A DNA stretch of 6,583 nucleotides from JAZKFP01 sp040386355 (GTDB lineage: Bacteria > Pseudomonadota > Gammaproteobacteria > Pseudomonadales > UBA6940). This document shows positions 1-5,719 of this stretch, in pieces. Under the pieces are notes generated by a model. That model had not been told where the DNA came from and did not search any database. It saw only the letters and a list, made by a program, of their open reading frames with translations. The stretch lies in assembly GCA_040386355.1 (NCBI GenBank), contig JAZKFP010000163.1, positions 1 through 6,583 of the forward strand. The letters run 5' to 3'. Both the position numbers and the translations under genes were made by a program. Positions within the stretch are counted from its first letter, which is position 1, and each line of letters begins with the position of its first letter.

Positions 1-182
1 GCACACTGGACGCGCCGTTCGAGGAGGTGGCCCGTGTCGGTCGTCCAGTGCCCCGTCTGCGCCCTGCGCTTCCGCTTCCAGAGCGAGCTGGAGGCGCACG
101 CCCACGACGACCACTGCACCCCCGCCGAGGTGCACCTGCCGCCGCACGGCGAGCCGCGCCCCGAGGGCGCGGTGGTGACGCA
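1..182. other. GC-rich foreign segment at the window edge (possible assembly chimera)
   Basis: This stretch has 136 G/C in 180 bases (about 76%), whereas the next 60 bases are 40% and the rest of the window is AT-rich. Its style is actinobacterial: GAGGAGG at 21-27, a GTG start at 34, and codons ending almost only in G or C. The change happens within a few bases near 178-186, around ACGCAGGC, and the reading frame stays open across it. The most economical explanation is that reads from two organisms were joined in assembly. A genuine transfer or fusion is possible but unlikely, because a protein family recognisable on the right side is cut off exactly here. Confidence 0.7.
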
Positions 183-666
183 GGCATACACTAAAAGCGT
201 GATGGGTGACATTGATTTACTCGAATTAACAAGTAAGCTATCCGAGAAAAAAAAAACCGTGCAAAATGGTGACATGAAAGCAATGGAGGCTATGCTAGTA
301 ACGCAAGCGCAGGCCTTGCAAGCGATATTTACCAGCCTAGCATATAAAGCGTCTAGTCAAACTAATTTAAACCATTACAGCGCTTTTCTAACAATGGCTT
401 TAAAAGCACAATCACAAAGCAGATCAACCATTCAGGCATTGACCGAACTTAAATATCCCAAACAAGCCACATTCGTTAAGCAAGCCAATATTACCAATGG
501 CAACCAACAGATTAATAATAATGGCTTACCTGACCCCTCGCACGTAAAAGAAAAAACAATTCAATCAAACGAACTATTGGAGAATAAAAAAAATGAATGG
601 ATGGACAGCGGAACGAAAGGCACGGCAAGCAGAATTAATAAGAACATGGCAACCGTGGAAACATAG
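34..666 (+). CDS. Chimeric ORF: zinc-finger-like head joined to a truncated element-associated hypothetical protein
   Basis: The 210-residue frame has two unrelated parts. Residues 1 to about 49 come from the GC-rich edge and begin at GTG behind GAGGAGG; C6-x2-C9-x12-H22-x4-H27 forms a C2H2-like zinc-binding pattern of the kind seen in small actinobacterial proteins. Residues from about 50 on are AT-rich and resemble, from memory, a proteobacterial hypothetical family often found beside phage or transposon genes. Recognisable stretches are the AxxAIFxxLA region near residues 95-103, ALKAQSQSR at 122-130, and FVKQANI followed by N/Q-rich sequence at 147-160. That family normally carries several dozen more N-terminal residues, so the right-hand gene is 5' truncated at the junction; the first internal start is GTG 199 or ATG 202, without a clear ribosome site. 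Function is unknown. The last 74 bases also encode the start of the next gene in another frame. Confidence 0.55.
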   Translation: MSVVQCPVCALRFRFQSELEAHAHDDHCTPAEVHLPPHGEPRPEGAVVTQAYTKSVMGDIDLLELTSKLSEKKKTVQNGDMKAMEAMLVTQAQALQAIFTSLAYKASSQTNLNHYSAFLTMALKAQSQSRSTIQALTELKYPKQATFVKQANITNGNQQINNNGLPDPSHVKEKTIQSNELLENKKNEWMDSGTKGTASRINKNMATVET

Positions 667-808
667 CACGGGCGCAAAGACAGCCGAAGGTAAAGCCATA
701 TCAGCGCGTAATGCTTTCACAGGTGGATTGATGAATAAAATTAAATCAATTAATAGCGAGCTTAACGCTATATTAAAAAAGCAGCGTGACCAGCTTAATG
801 AGTTGTAA
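593..808 (+). CDS. Small conserved hypothetical protein, overlapping the preceding gene
   Basis: This encodes 71 residues from ATG 593, with GGAGA at 579-583 nine bases upstream as ribosome site. The sequence is basic and hydrophilic. Its centre (residues about 10-45) carries a pattern I recognise from small proteobacterial proteins of unknown function: RQAELIR-x-W-x-PW, then HSTGAKTAEGKA and SARNA. The C-terminal third (residues 47-71) is likely helical. The first 74 bases lie inside the end of the preceding gene, in the +1 frame. From memory, this gene pair also occurs overlapped in this way elsewhere, with the upstream protein ending in the MDSGT-type tail. No catalytic motif is visible. 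The company it keeps (element-type genes, recombinase remnant, tRNA fragment) suggests mobile-element origin, but its role is unknown. Confidence 0.65.
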   Translation: MNGWTAERKARQAELIRTWQPWKHSTGAKTAEGKAISARNAFTGGLMNKIKSINSELNAILKKQRDQLNEL

Positions 809-985
809 TTGATGCAGTATCAAAATATTATGGATAATTGGCAAAAAACGCAGACCAGTCAGCTATTAAATAATCATTAATATCAATCAGTTACCAGCAA
901 ATACAATCAAGATAAGTATGTCCTATATTCCCTATTAAAATCATAGGGTTATGACTAGATGCAATTGCATTAATTATTCACAATG

Positions 986-1053
986 CTAGTGGTACGCAGT
1001 GAAGTACGCACCTAAACAGCCTATTGGTACGAGTAGAAGTGCGAGCCTAAAGC
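986..1053. repeat. Imperfect tandem repeat, two units of about 34 bp
   Basis: Unit one (986-1020) and unit two (1021-1053) share CTA-G/T-TGGTACG, then a GAAGT core, then GC-x-CCTAAA and a closing GC. They differ by a few substitutions and small gaps. Within each unit GGTACG and the CC-ending right arm form an imperfect dyad, so each could be a degenerate REP-like hairpin. The repeat lies between the small hypothetical gene and the recombinase remnant, in sequence without coding potential that I can support. Confidence 0.5.
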
Positions 1054-1081
1054 AAAAGGTTATCAAGGGCAGATAATAACC

Positions 1082-1177
1082 AGCTATGACGCGTTAAATG
1101 ATGCCTGTATGGGTAGGGGGTGGTAAAACTATAGAACCCTTGCTGATAAATACCGACATGCTCACTTAACTTCATAA
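1082..1177 (+). pseudogene. Probable tyrosine-recombinase (integrase) C-terminal remnant
   Basis: Read in the frame ending at TAA 1175-1177, this stretch gives SYDALNDACMGRGW, a stop, then NYRTLADKYRHAHLTS. It resembles the C-terminal end of phage-type tyrosine recombinases, where an LGGWK segment is followed about nine residues later by the nucleophilic tyrosine in an RYAHL context. The in-frame TAA (1124-1126) sits where the family usually has Lys, one substitution from AAA. The KYRHAHL motif carries one extra residue relative to RYAHL. Nothing of the catalytic Arg/His boxes upstream survives, so this is a dead fragment. It points toward the tRNA fragment at 1361, as integrases next to their attachment site usually do. 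The match is short and degenerate. Confidence 0.45.
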
Positions 1178-1226
1178 ACAGAACCAAAAAAGATTATAAA
1201 TAAACAGTATAAACAGTTTGCCCCGT

Positions 1227-1263
1227 GGGACACTGGCGGGACACTTATAGTTAAAATGGGACA
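1227..1263 (+). repeat. Phased GGGACA repeats next to the tRNA fragment
   Basis: GGGACACT occurs at 1227-1234 and again at 1238-1245, separated by three bases, which gives an 11-bp period. A weaker GGGACA follows at 1258-1263, 20 bp further on. The repeats lie between the recombinase remnant and the tRNA-Phe fragment, all on one face of the helix. Arm-type binding sites of tyrosine recombinases have this kind of placement and spacing, so that role is inferred. A similar pair occurs beside the second tRNA fragment. Confidence 0.45.
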
Positions 1264-1360
1264 ACAAAAGACAGTAAGTCACAATAATGATTTAATTGTA
1301 ATACATTAATTATATTGCTTTAGTTTGCTACATCTTGTTGTACATTATTGGCTTAGGCCG

Positions 1361-1406
1361 ATTGAAAATCCGCGTGTCGCAGGTTCGATTCCCGCTCCGG
1401 CCACCA
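1361..1406 (+). repeat. tRNA-Phe 3' fragment, putative attachment-site remnant (copy 1)
   Basis: From the anticodon loop onward this matches a bacterial tRNA-Phe. The loop TTGAAAA (anticodon GAA at 1364-1366) is followed by the stem half TCCGC, variable GTGTC, a T arm with TTCGATT loop, acceptor half TCCGGCC, discriminator A and CCA ending at 1406. The 5' half, which should start near 1331 with GGCCGGA, is absent, and the 5' anticodon stem has a mismatch (GCCGA instead of GCGGA). The T stem has one A·C mismatch that the second copy shares. This is therefore a tRNA fragment rather than a working gene. Tyrosine-recombinase elements commonly duplicate exactly such 3' ends when they integrate. 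Confidence 0.75.
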
Positions 1407-1416
1407 GTATTTAAAA
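1373..1416 (+). repeat. 44-bp perfect direct repeat, left copy
   Basis: Positions 1373-1416 are identical to 5425-5468, at an offset of 4052 bp. The repeat runs from the end of the tRNA-Phe anticodon stem through CCA and then GTATTTAAAA. To the left, 12 more bases align with three mismatches before similarity is lost. To the right, the two copies diverge into different hairpins. The pair brackets the c-di-GMP gene. Confidence 0.85.
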
Positions 1417-1440
1417 AGCCCACAGACTTGTGGGCTTTTT
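1413..1440. terminator. Bidirectional hairpin terminator
   Basis: A 12-bp perfect stem (AAAAAGCCCACA paired with TGTGGGCTTTTT) closes a GACT loop and carries A and T tracts on its two sides. On the plus strand it follows the tRNA CCA end by six bases. On the minus strand it lies 72 bases after the stop of the large c-di-GMP gene, so it can terminate transcription from both directions. Confidence 0.85.
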
Positions 1441-1511
1441 CATTTTCAAATGAATTAACTAGTCGTAACCTAACTCATTAAAACATTAACACTAAAGTAT
1501 CCGCAGCTTAC

Positions 1512-4500
1512 TTAAGTTTTAATGCTGTTATTTAAGTAGAATTTAATTAAATCATTAGCTGGCATTGGTTTTGCAATGAAATAGCCTTGCGCCTCATTAC
1601 AACCTGTAGTTCTAACAAATTCAAATTGAGCGGCAGTTTCTATGCCTTCGGCAATTGCGGGAATCCCCAGTGAGTTTGCCATGTTCACAATTACTTTTGC
1701 TAGTTTTGCATCCTCTTCGTTAGTAGTAATATTTTTAATAAATGATCGGTCAATTTTAATGCGATTAACTGGAAATTTGCCTAGATAACTTAAACTTGAG
1801 TAGCCCGTTCCGAAATCGTCTAAGGCAATACTCACACCCATATCATTTAATCTTCGTAAAGCTGCAATAGATGTTTCAGTGCTTTCCATCAATACGCTTT
1901 CCGTTATTTCAACTTCAAACTCACTTGGGCTAATTCCTGCTGATTCAAGCGCATTCAAAATATAATCCACTAAATTTTTTTGTCTAAACTGACGAGGAGA
2001 TATATTAATTGACATGCGTAATGGCTTGCCTAGAATTTCTTTAAATATTCCAGCTTGGATACAGGATTCAGTTATAACCCATTCTCCAATAGGAATAATC
2101 AAACCAGACTCTTCTGCTACAGGTATAAACTCTAATGGCGAAATGTAGCTGCCATCTTTACGTTGCCATCTAAGTAAAGCTTCAACACCAATAGTATCCT
2201 TAGTTTCAAAGTCTATCTGTGGCTGATAAAATAATTCGAATTCTTTGTTTTCAATTGCTTTTCTAAGTTCTTTTTCTAGTTGCAACCTTTTTGTGGCCTT
2301 AAACTCCATTTCTTGATTGAAAATTTGATAATTATTTCGACCTTTCTCTTTAGCAATGTACATCGCAGTGTCAGCATTTCGCAACAGTGTGCCTATATCC
2401 TGACCGTTGTCAGGATATAGGCTGATCCCTATACTTGCGGATGCATGAAGTTGATGGTTTGCTGCCTCAATAGGCGGCTTGAAACTAGCCATGACTCTAT
2501 CAAATACGACAGTAATTGCATCTAGGTGAGAAATGTTTGGCAGAACAAATGCAAACTCATCACCACCCATACGAGCTATTGTATCTGATTGTCTCAGACA
2601 ACTTTTGATTCGATTTGTTACCTCCTGTAGCAGCTTATCGCCAATGTGATGCCCTAAAGAGTCATTAATATGTTTGAAGTGGTCTAGGTCAAGAAGCACA
2701 ATCCCAACTTTTTCATTATTGCGCGCAGCTTGTATAAGTGCTAATGATGCTCGGTCATCAAACAACGCTCTATTAGGCAATCCTGTTAAGACATCGTGTA
2801 ATGCAATATGGCGTATATATTCTTCGGAACGTTTTTGTTCAGAAATATCAAAAGCCACACCAAGATAACCACATATATCACCATATTCATCACGCAGTTG
2901 AGTCACGCTAAGCTTAACTGGTAACCTAGAGCCATTTTTTCTGATATAGGTCCACTCTCTCTCTTCAAGTAAATTAGCATTTATCTTTAATACAAACACC
3001 TCAAATCCAGGTAATACATCACGCTTAAGCTCAGTTGATAGCTCTTTCGCACGTAGTACAATTTCGTCCTTATCATGAATAATTTCCGGCGTATGTTTTC
3101 CTACTAACTCGCCCTCTTTATACCAAAGCATACTTTGTGCTGCTTTGTTCACTGAAATAATAATACCTTTTTCATCAGTCGCTATAATTGCGTATGAAGC
3201 ACTATCTACGATAGCCGACTGTAAACGTGCTGCTTCTTTTAGTGCAAATTCTGTACGCTTTCTATCTGAAATGTCCCGTGCAGTAATAGCTACCCCATCA
3301 CCAATTTTAACTATCTGCCTTGCAATCCAATTGGTAATTACTTGGTCATCATTAATTACAATTTCATCATAATGAAGTTCTTCACTAGCCATCACTTTAA
3401 GATATAGGTCAAAATATAGTGGGCCTCTTAAAAGCGGAAGAGCCTCACACACCAACTTTTCTGTAAATTCCTCTGGTGTTGTTGATATTAGTTCACTGCC
3501 CAGTTTATTTACAAATTCACATCTAAAATCAATAACTTCATTATTCTTATTTCTACAAGCACTAAAAATATAAAAGCAGTCTAGACCGGCTTCTGTTGCA
3601 GCAACAAAATTTGCCTTCATTTTCTCGGCATTGTTTCTTGCTTCATTGAGAGTATCAACTAGCGGTAAGATACGTTTTCTAATTACAAATAGACCAACTA
3701 ATACTATTCCAATTATTACAAATGAGACTTTTTTTAACTGTTGTTTGATTGGTTCATAAATCTCACTATTATTGACCTGAATTAACATGACAAGCTGAGT
3801 GTCACCCATCGGCCCAATCACTGTTAACTTATCTTGACCCAATGTATCAAAGTTTGACAACAAAACAGTCTGCCTAGAATTTAATACATCACTGATATGA
3901 TGAATTTGGTTGTTTGAAATTGGTACTTTTATAAATTTAAGTTGATTAGATGGAGGAAAACAATTCAAAAATGTTAATGATTTTTCGCAAATAAGCATTT
4001 CTACGTTATGGTTAGTAATAACAGTCTTTTCACGAATTTTATCGAATGTTGGTAGATCTATAATTGAAAACATGAAGCCGATGATTTGATTGTTTTCATC
4101 CTTAATCGGATTTTTACTAAAGAGCTTATAACCACTATCCCATATCAATTTACCAGAATAAGCACCGTCAAAATTCACTCCAAATTTGTCTGCTATATTT
4201 ATATCACCATAACCATTTAGAAGATTGCCGTTTAATGTTTCAAATGCAACAGCAATAAATCCGTTGTCTTTAAGCCCTTGTACTATTTCTGAAAGTTTTT
4301 GATGCGCTAATTCATTATGAATATTTTGATTAAGTTCTTTAATAGACTCCACATAACCAATGTTTTCAGATGCAACTATTGCGCGGTTTGATTTAGCTAC
4401 CAAGATCGCCGAAAATGTTTCTAGACGATCGCTTGCAACTTGCTTAAGATTTTCTTGAATAATGGTTTCAGTACGATTCGCTAAAATAGAAAATCCTAAC

Positions 4501-5216
4501 AAACCTGCCACTAAGCAGGCCACTGAAGTCACTAAAAAAATCGTTAGGTGAATTTTCTTTATTCCGTTTATATCAGTGAGATTAATAATTTCTTTTGATG
4601 TATTGATGTTAGCCAGTCCAAATCCCAGAAATAACAAAGTTATTGCAGTGAGCAAAGCCATACTGACCTCGCCCCAGCCGTACAAGTAATTTAATGAAAA
4701 GGCATAACCTGACAAGCCAACTAAACTGACTAAAATAACTAAAGTAGCTAATCCATTTACAACTTTAACTGCTCTATTTTTTTTATTATTTAAGCTATTG
4801 AATATAAAGCCAAAACCCAAGATATAAGTAGCTAGAGCTGTGTTTGGTGCCATACGACCTGGAGTGTCGTTTAATGGCTGCATGATTTGATGGAGACCTG
4901 CCAAGTCAATATTTAAATCTACATTAAACAATGTTTCGATAAACACCAAAGCTGAAATGGTTGAAATGACTACACCAACTATTCTGTGTAGTTTGATTAC
5001 GTTTTGTTGTGAGACTAAATGAGTTGATATCAATCCCAAGCTTGCTAACCAACAGCAGATTGCTGTGTTGAGAACCATTGGAGTTCCGAAGCTCTGCAGT
5101 TTTATTAAAACGGAACTTTCAAACAACCATCCCACAATGATAGTTGTTGATATTAGTAGTGTGAGACTACTAAGAGCGAGTGAAGAGTTATTTTGACTTA
5201 ATTTTATTAGTTTCAC
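1512..5216 (-). CDS. Membrane PAS-PAS-GGDEF-EAL protein (c-di-GMP cyclase/phosphodiesterase)
   Basis: This 1234-residue sensor acts at the inner membrane on cyclic di-GMP. Seven hydrophobic segments (about 12-32, 47-67, 77-95, 125-140, 152-174, 184-204, 222-245) lead to an exported domain of about 250 residues (246-497). Its size suits a Cache/CHASE-type sensor, but I cannot name it. An eighth segment (498-513) returns the chain to the cytoplasm. Two PAS domains follow (about 538-650 and 665-795). The cyclase domain (about 800-965) has DLD 843-845, GGDEF 884-888 and an inhibitory RxxD site at R875/D878. The EAL domain (about 975-1230) keeps E1012, N1071, E1103, E1106, D1133, D1134, K1154, E1190, E1193 and Q1210, spaced as in active enzymes. 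Both output domains therefore look competent; net activity cannot be read from sequence. The start is GTG 5216 with no Shine-Dalgarno; a leader ORF overlaps it. No operon partner is present. Confidence 0.95.
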   Translation of the reverse strand: MKLIKLSQNNSSLALSSLTLLISTTIIVGWLFESSVLIKLQSFGTPMVLNTAICCWLASLGLISTHLVSQQNVIKLHRIVGVVISTISALVFIETLFNVDLNIDLAGLHQIMQPLNDTPGRMAPNTALATYILGFGFIFNSLNNKKNRAVKVVNGLATLVILVSLVGLSGYAFSLNYLYGWGEVSMALLTAITLLFLGFGLANINTSKEIINLTDINGIKKIHLTIFLVTSVACLVAGLLGFSILANRTETIIQENLKQVASDRLETFSAILVAKSNRAIVASENIGYVESIKELNQNIHNELAHQKLSEIVQGLKDNGFIAVAFETLNGNLLNGYGDINIADKFGVNFDGAYSGKLIWDSGYKLFSKNPIKDENNQIIGFMFSIIDLPTFDKIREKTVITNHNVEMLICEKSLTFLNCFPPSNQLKFIKVPISNNQIHHISDVLNSRQTVLLSNFDTLGQDKLTVIGPMGDTQLVMLIQVNNSEIYEPIKQQLKKVSFVIIGIVLVGLFVIRKRILPLVDTLNEARNNAEKMKANFVAATEAGLDCFYIFSACRNKNNEVIDFRCEFVNKLGSELISTTPEEFTEKLVCEALPLLRGPLYFDLYLKVMASEELHYDEIVINDDQVITNWIARQIVKIGDGVAITARDISDRKRTEFALKEAARLQSAIVDSASYAIIATDEKGIIISVNKAAQSMLWYKEGELVGKHTPEIIHDKDEIVLRAKELSTELKRDVLPGFEVFVLKINANLLEEREWTYIRKNGSRLPVKLSVTQLRDEYGDICGYLGVAFDISEQKRSEEYIRHIALHDVLTGLPNRALFDDRASLALIQAARNNEKVGIVLLDLDHFKHINDSLGHHIGDKLLQEVTNRIKSCLRQSDTIARMGGDEFAFVLPNISHLDAITVVFDRVMASFKPPIEAANHQLHASASIGISLYPDNGQDIGTLLRNADTAMYIAKEKGRNNYQIFNQEMEFKATKRLQLEKELRKAIENKEFELFYQPQIDFETKDTIGVEALLRWQRKDGSYISPLEFIPVAEESGLIIPIGEWVITESCIQAGIFKEILGKPLRMSINISPRQFRQKNLVDYILNALESAGISPSEFEVEITESVLMESTETSIAALRRLNDMGVSIALDDFGTGYSSLSYLGKFPVNRIKIDRSFIKNITTNEEDAKLAKVIVNMANSLGIPAIAEGIETAAQFEFVRTTGCNEAQGYFIAKPMPANDLIKFYLNNSIKT

Positions 5217-5257
5217 AGCTTGGTTTGCTTTATTAGTGAATTAAATATTTGTAACAT
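5213..5257 (-). CDS. Possible 14-residue leader peptide overlapping the c-di-GMP gene start
   Basis: ATG at 5257-5255 opens a short frame, MLQIFNSLIKQTKL, that ends at TGA 5215-5213. Its stop overlaps the GTG start of the large gene in GTGA, the classic arrangement for translational coupling. The leader has a Shine-Dalgarno-like GAGGA (5273-5269) eleven bases upstream, whereas the large gene has none. It may recruit ribosomes for the large gene. Alternatively, a single-base indel here split one longer N-terminus, or the frame is chance in AT-rich DNA. Confidence 0.4.
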   Translation of the reverse strand: MLQIFNSLIKQTKL

Positions 5258-5268
5258 ATTAATTTAAA

Positions 5269-5273
5269 TCCTC
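5269..5273 (-). promoter_or_regulatory. Ribosome binding site of the leader ORF
   Basis: GAGGA on the minus strand is the only clear Shine-Dalgarno sequence in the 60 bases upstream of the c-di-GMP gene. It lies 11 bases before ATG 5257, slightly longer than ideal, and 52 bases before GTG 5216. It supports initiation at the leader followed by coupling. Confidence 0.4.
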
Positions 5274-5294
5274 AAATAATAATCACCATGAATC

Positions 5295-5324
5295 TTAATA
5301 TTGAGTTAGCTTAACTACTTACAA
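5295..5324 (-). promoter_or_regulatory. Weak candidate promoter for the c-di-GMP gene
   Basis: TTGTAA (5324-5319) and TATTAA (5300-5295) are separated by 18 bases and each matches four of six sigma-70 consensus positions. Transcription would start near 5288, about 30 bases before the leader ORF. In DNA this AT-rich such matches are expected by chance, so this is only a candidate. Confidence 0.2.
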
Positions 5325-5412
5325 AAAAGTTAATAATTTTTAACTGCAGATTTAAATTTTCTTTGTGACTATTGTTGGCAAGCCAATATATTGATTTTTA
5401 TGGTTATTTAAA

Positions 5413-5458
5413 ATTGGAAATCTACGTGTCGCAGGTTCGATTCCCGCTCCGGCCACCA
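5413..5458 (+). repeat. tRNA-Phe 3' fragment, putative attachment-site remnant (copy 2)
   Basis: This copy runs from a degraded anticodon loop (ATTGGAAATC, against ATTGAAAATC in copy 1) through variable loop, T arm, TCCGGCC, A and CCA at 5458. From 5425 on it is identical to copy 1, including the A·C mismatch in the T stem. Three substitutions in the first 12 bases destroy the GAA anticodon region, and no 5' half is present. A recombinase remnant on the other strand ends 60-70 bases to the right. Confidence 0.75.
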
Positions 5459-5468
5459 GTATTTAAAA
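5425..5468 (+). repeat. 44-bp perfect direct repeat, right copy
   Basis: This is identical to 1373-1416 and marks the right end of a 4.05-kb interval that contains only the c-di-GMP gene and its control region. After 5468 the sequence continues into a hairpin different from that of the left copy. Confidence 0.85.
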
Positions 5469-5496
5469 GGATTTAACTTAACGGTTAAGTCCTTTT
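5465..5496. terminator. Bidirectional hairpin terminator, first copy of a duplicated element
   Basis: The arms AAAAGGATTTAAC (5465-5477) and GTTAAGTCCTTTT (5484-5496) pair over 13 bp with one G·U wobble around a six-base loop, followed by more T. It starts seven bases after the tRNA CCA end. Nearly the same hairpin, with the same CAGTATTTAAAA lead-in, recurs at 6486-6527. Confidence 0.8.
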
Positions 5497-5505
5497 TTCT
5501 TGATG

Positions 5506-5524
5506 ATTGTGCCCAAATTGTGCC
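5506..5524 (-). repeat. GGCACAAT pair at 11-bp spacing after the recombinase remnant
   Basis: On the minus strand GGCACAAT occurs at 5524-5517 and 5513-5506 with TTG between them. It begins four bases past the stop of the recombinase remnant and lies between that remnant and the tRNA fragment. This matches the geometry of the GGGACACT pair at 1227-1245 (8-bp unit, 3-bp gap). Recombinase arm-type sites are a reasonable inference. Confidence 0.5.
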
Positions 5525-5527
5525 AAT

Positions 5528-5644
5528 TCAATCACATTGTGTAGTGAGCCCATATCCAATCACTAGCTTATCTGCAAGTTGTTTTATTACAAACTTAGCA
5601 TATTGATCAAATATCGAACGATCTTTCCAGCTACCTAGTTTTTT
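5528..5644 (-). pseudogene. Tyrosine-recombinase (phage integrase) C-terminal remnant
   Basis: The minus strand reads KK, then LGSWKDRSIFDQYAKF, then a helical tail of about 20 residues, to TGA at 5530-5528. LGSWKD followed by the tyrosine of DQYAKF matches the end of phage-type tyrosine recombinases (LGGWKS, then RYAHL), where that Tyr is the nucleophile. The frame is closed upstream by TAG 5647-5645. Removing one A from the A6 run at 5639-5644 would extend it to the typical LEKLGSWK, so a homopolymer frameshift is visible. Everything further upstream, including the catalytic Arg/His boxes, is gone and replaced by a tandem repeat. The remnant points at the tRNA fragment, the usual layout of an integrase beside its attachment site. 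Confidence 0.7.
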
Positions 5645-5648
5645 CTAA

Positions 5649-5692
5649 ATATCACAATTAGCAAAACTTCATATCACAATTAGCAAAACTTC
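5649..5692. repeat. Perfect 22-bp tandem duplication
   Basis: Positions 5649-5670 and 5671-5692 are identical; the unit starts ATATCACAATT and ends AGCAAAACTTC. It begins just where recognisable recombinase sequence stops, so it marks the break point of that decayed gene. Replication slippage is the simplest origin. A transcription-factor role upstream of the PEP-CTERM gene cannot be excluded. Confidence 0.8.
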
Positions 5693-5719
5693 AAATATTT
5701 ACCGTGATGTAATATTTGC

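Noticed and set aside
812..880. A 22-codon ORF after the small hypothetical gene
   Set aside because: It has no convincing ribosome site and no recognisable sequence, and short frames like this are expected in AT-rich DNA.
930..948. CCCTAT/ATAGGG hairpin, with the nearby ATGCAATTGCAT palindrome at 959-970
   Set aside because: The stem is only 6 bp with a 7-base loop and no T tract, and the palindrome is AT-rich; neither has context that gives it a role.
986..1053. A CRISPR array
   Set aside because: There are only two imperfect adjacent units with no spacers of regular length and no cas genes; the same applies to the 22-bp tandem at 5649-5692.
1331..1406. A complete tRNA-Phe gene at the left repeat
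   Set aside because: The 5' acceptor strand GGCCGGA and the D arm are absent from the expected place near 1331, and the 5' anticodon stem is mismatched; only the 3' part is present.
2674..3372. Two short plus-strand frames inside the c-di-GMP gene
   Set aside because: They run antisense to strongly conserved PAS/GGDEF coding sequence and have no independent support.
5375..5386. TTGGCAAGCCAA dyad left of tRNA copy 2, compared with an ATTGGC/GCCGAT dyad left of copy 1
   Set aside because: The dyads lie at different distances from the repeats and differ in sequence; the resemblance is too weak to call a shared site.
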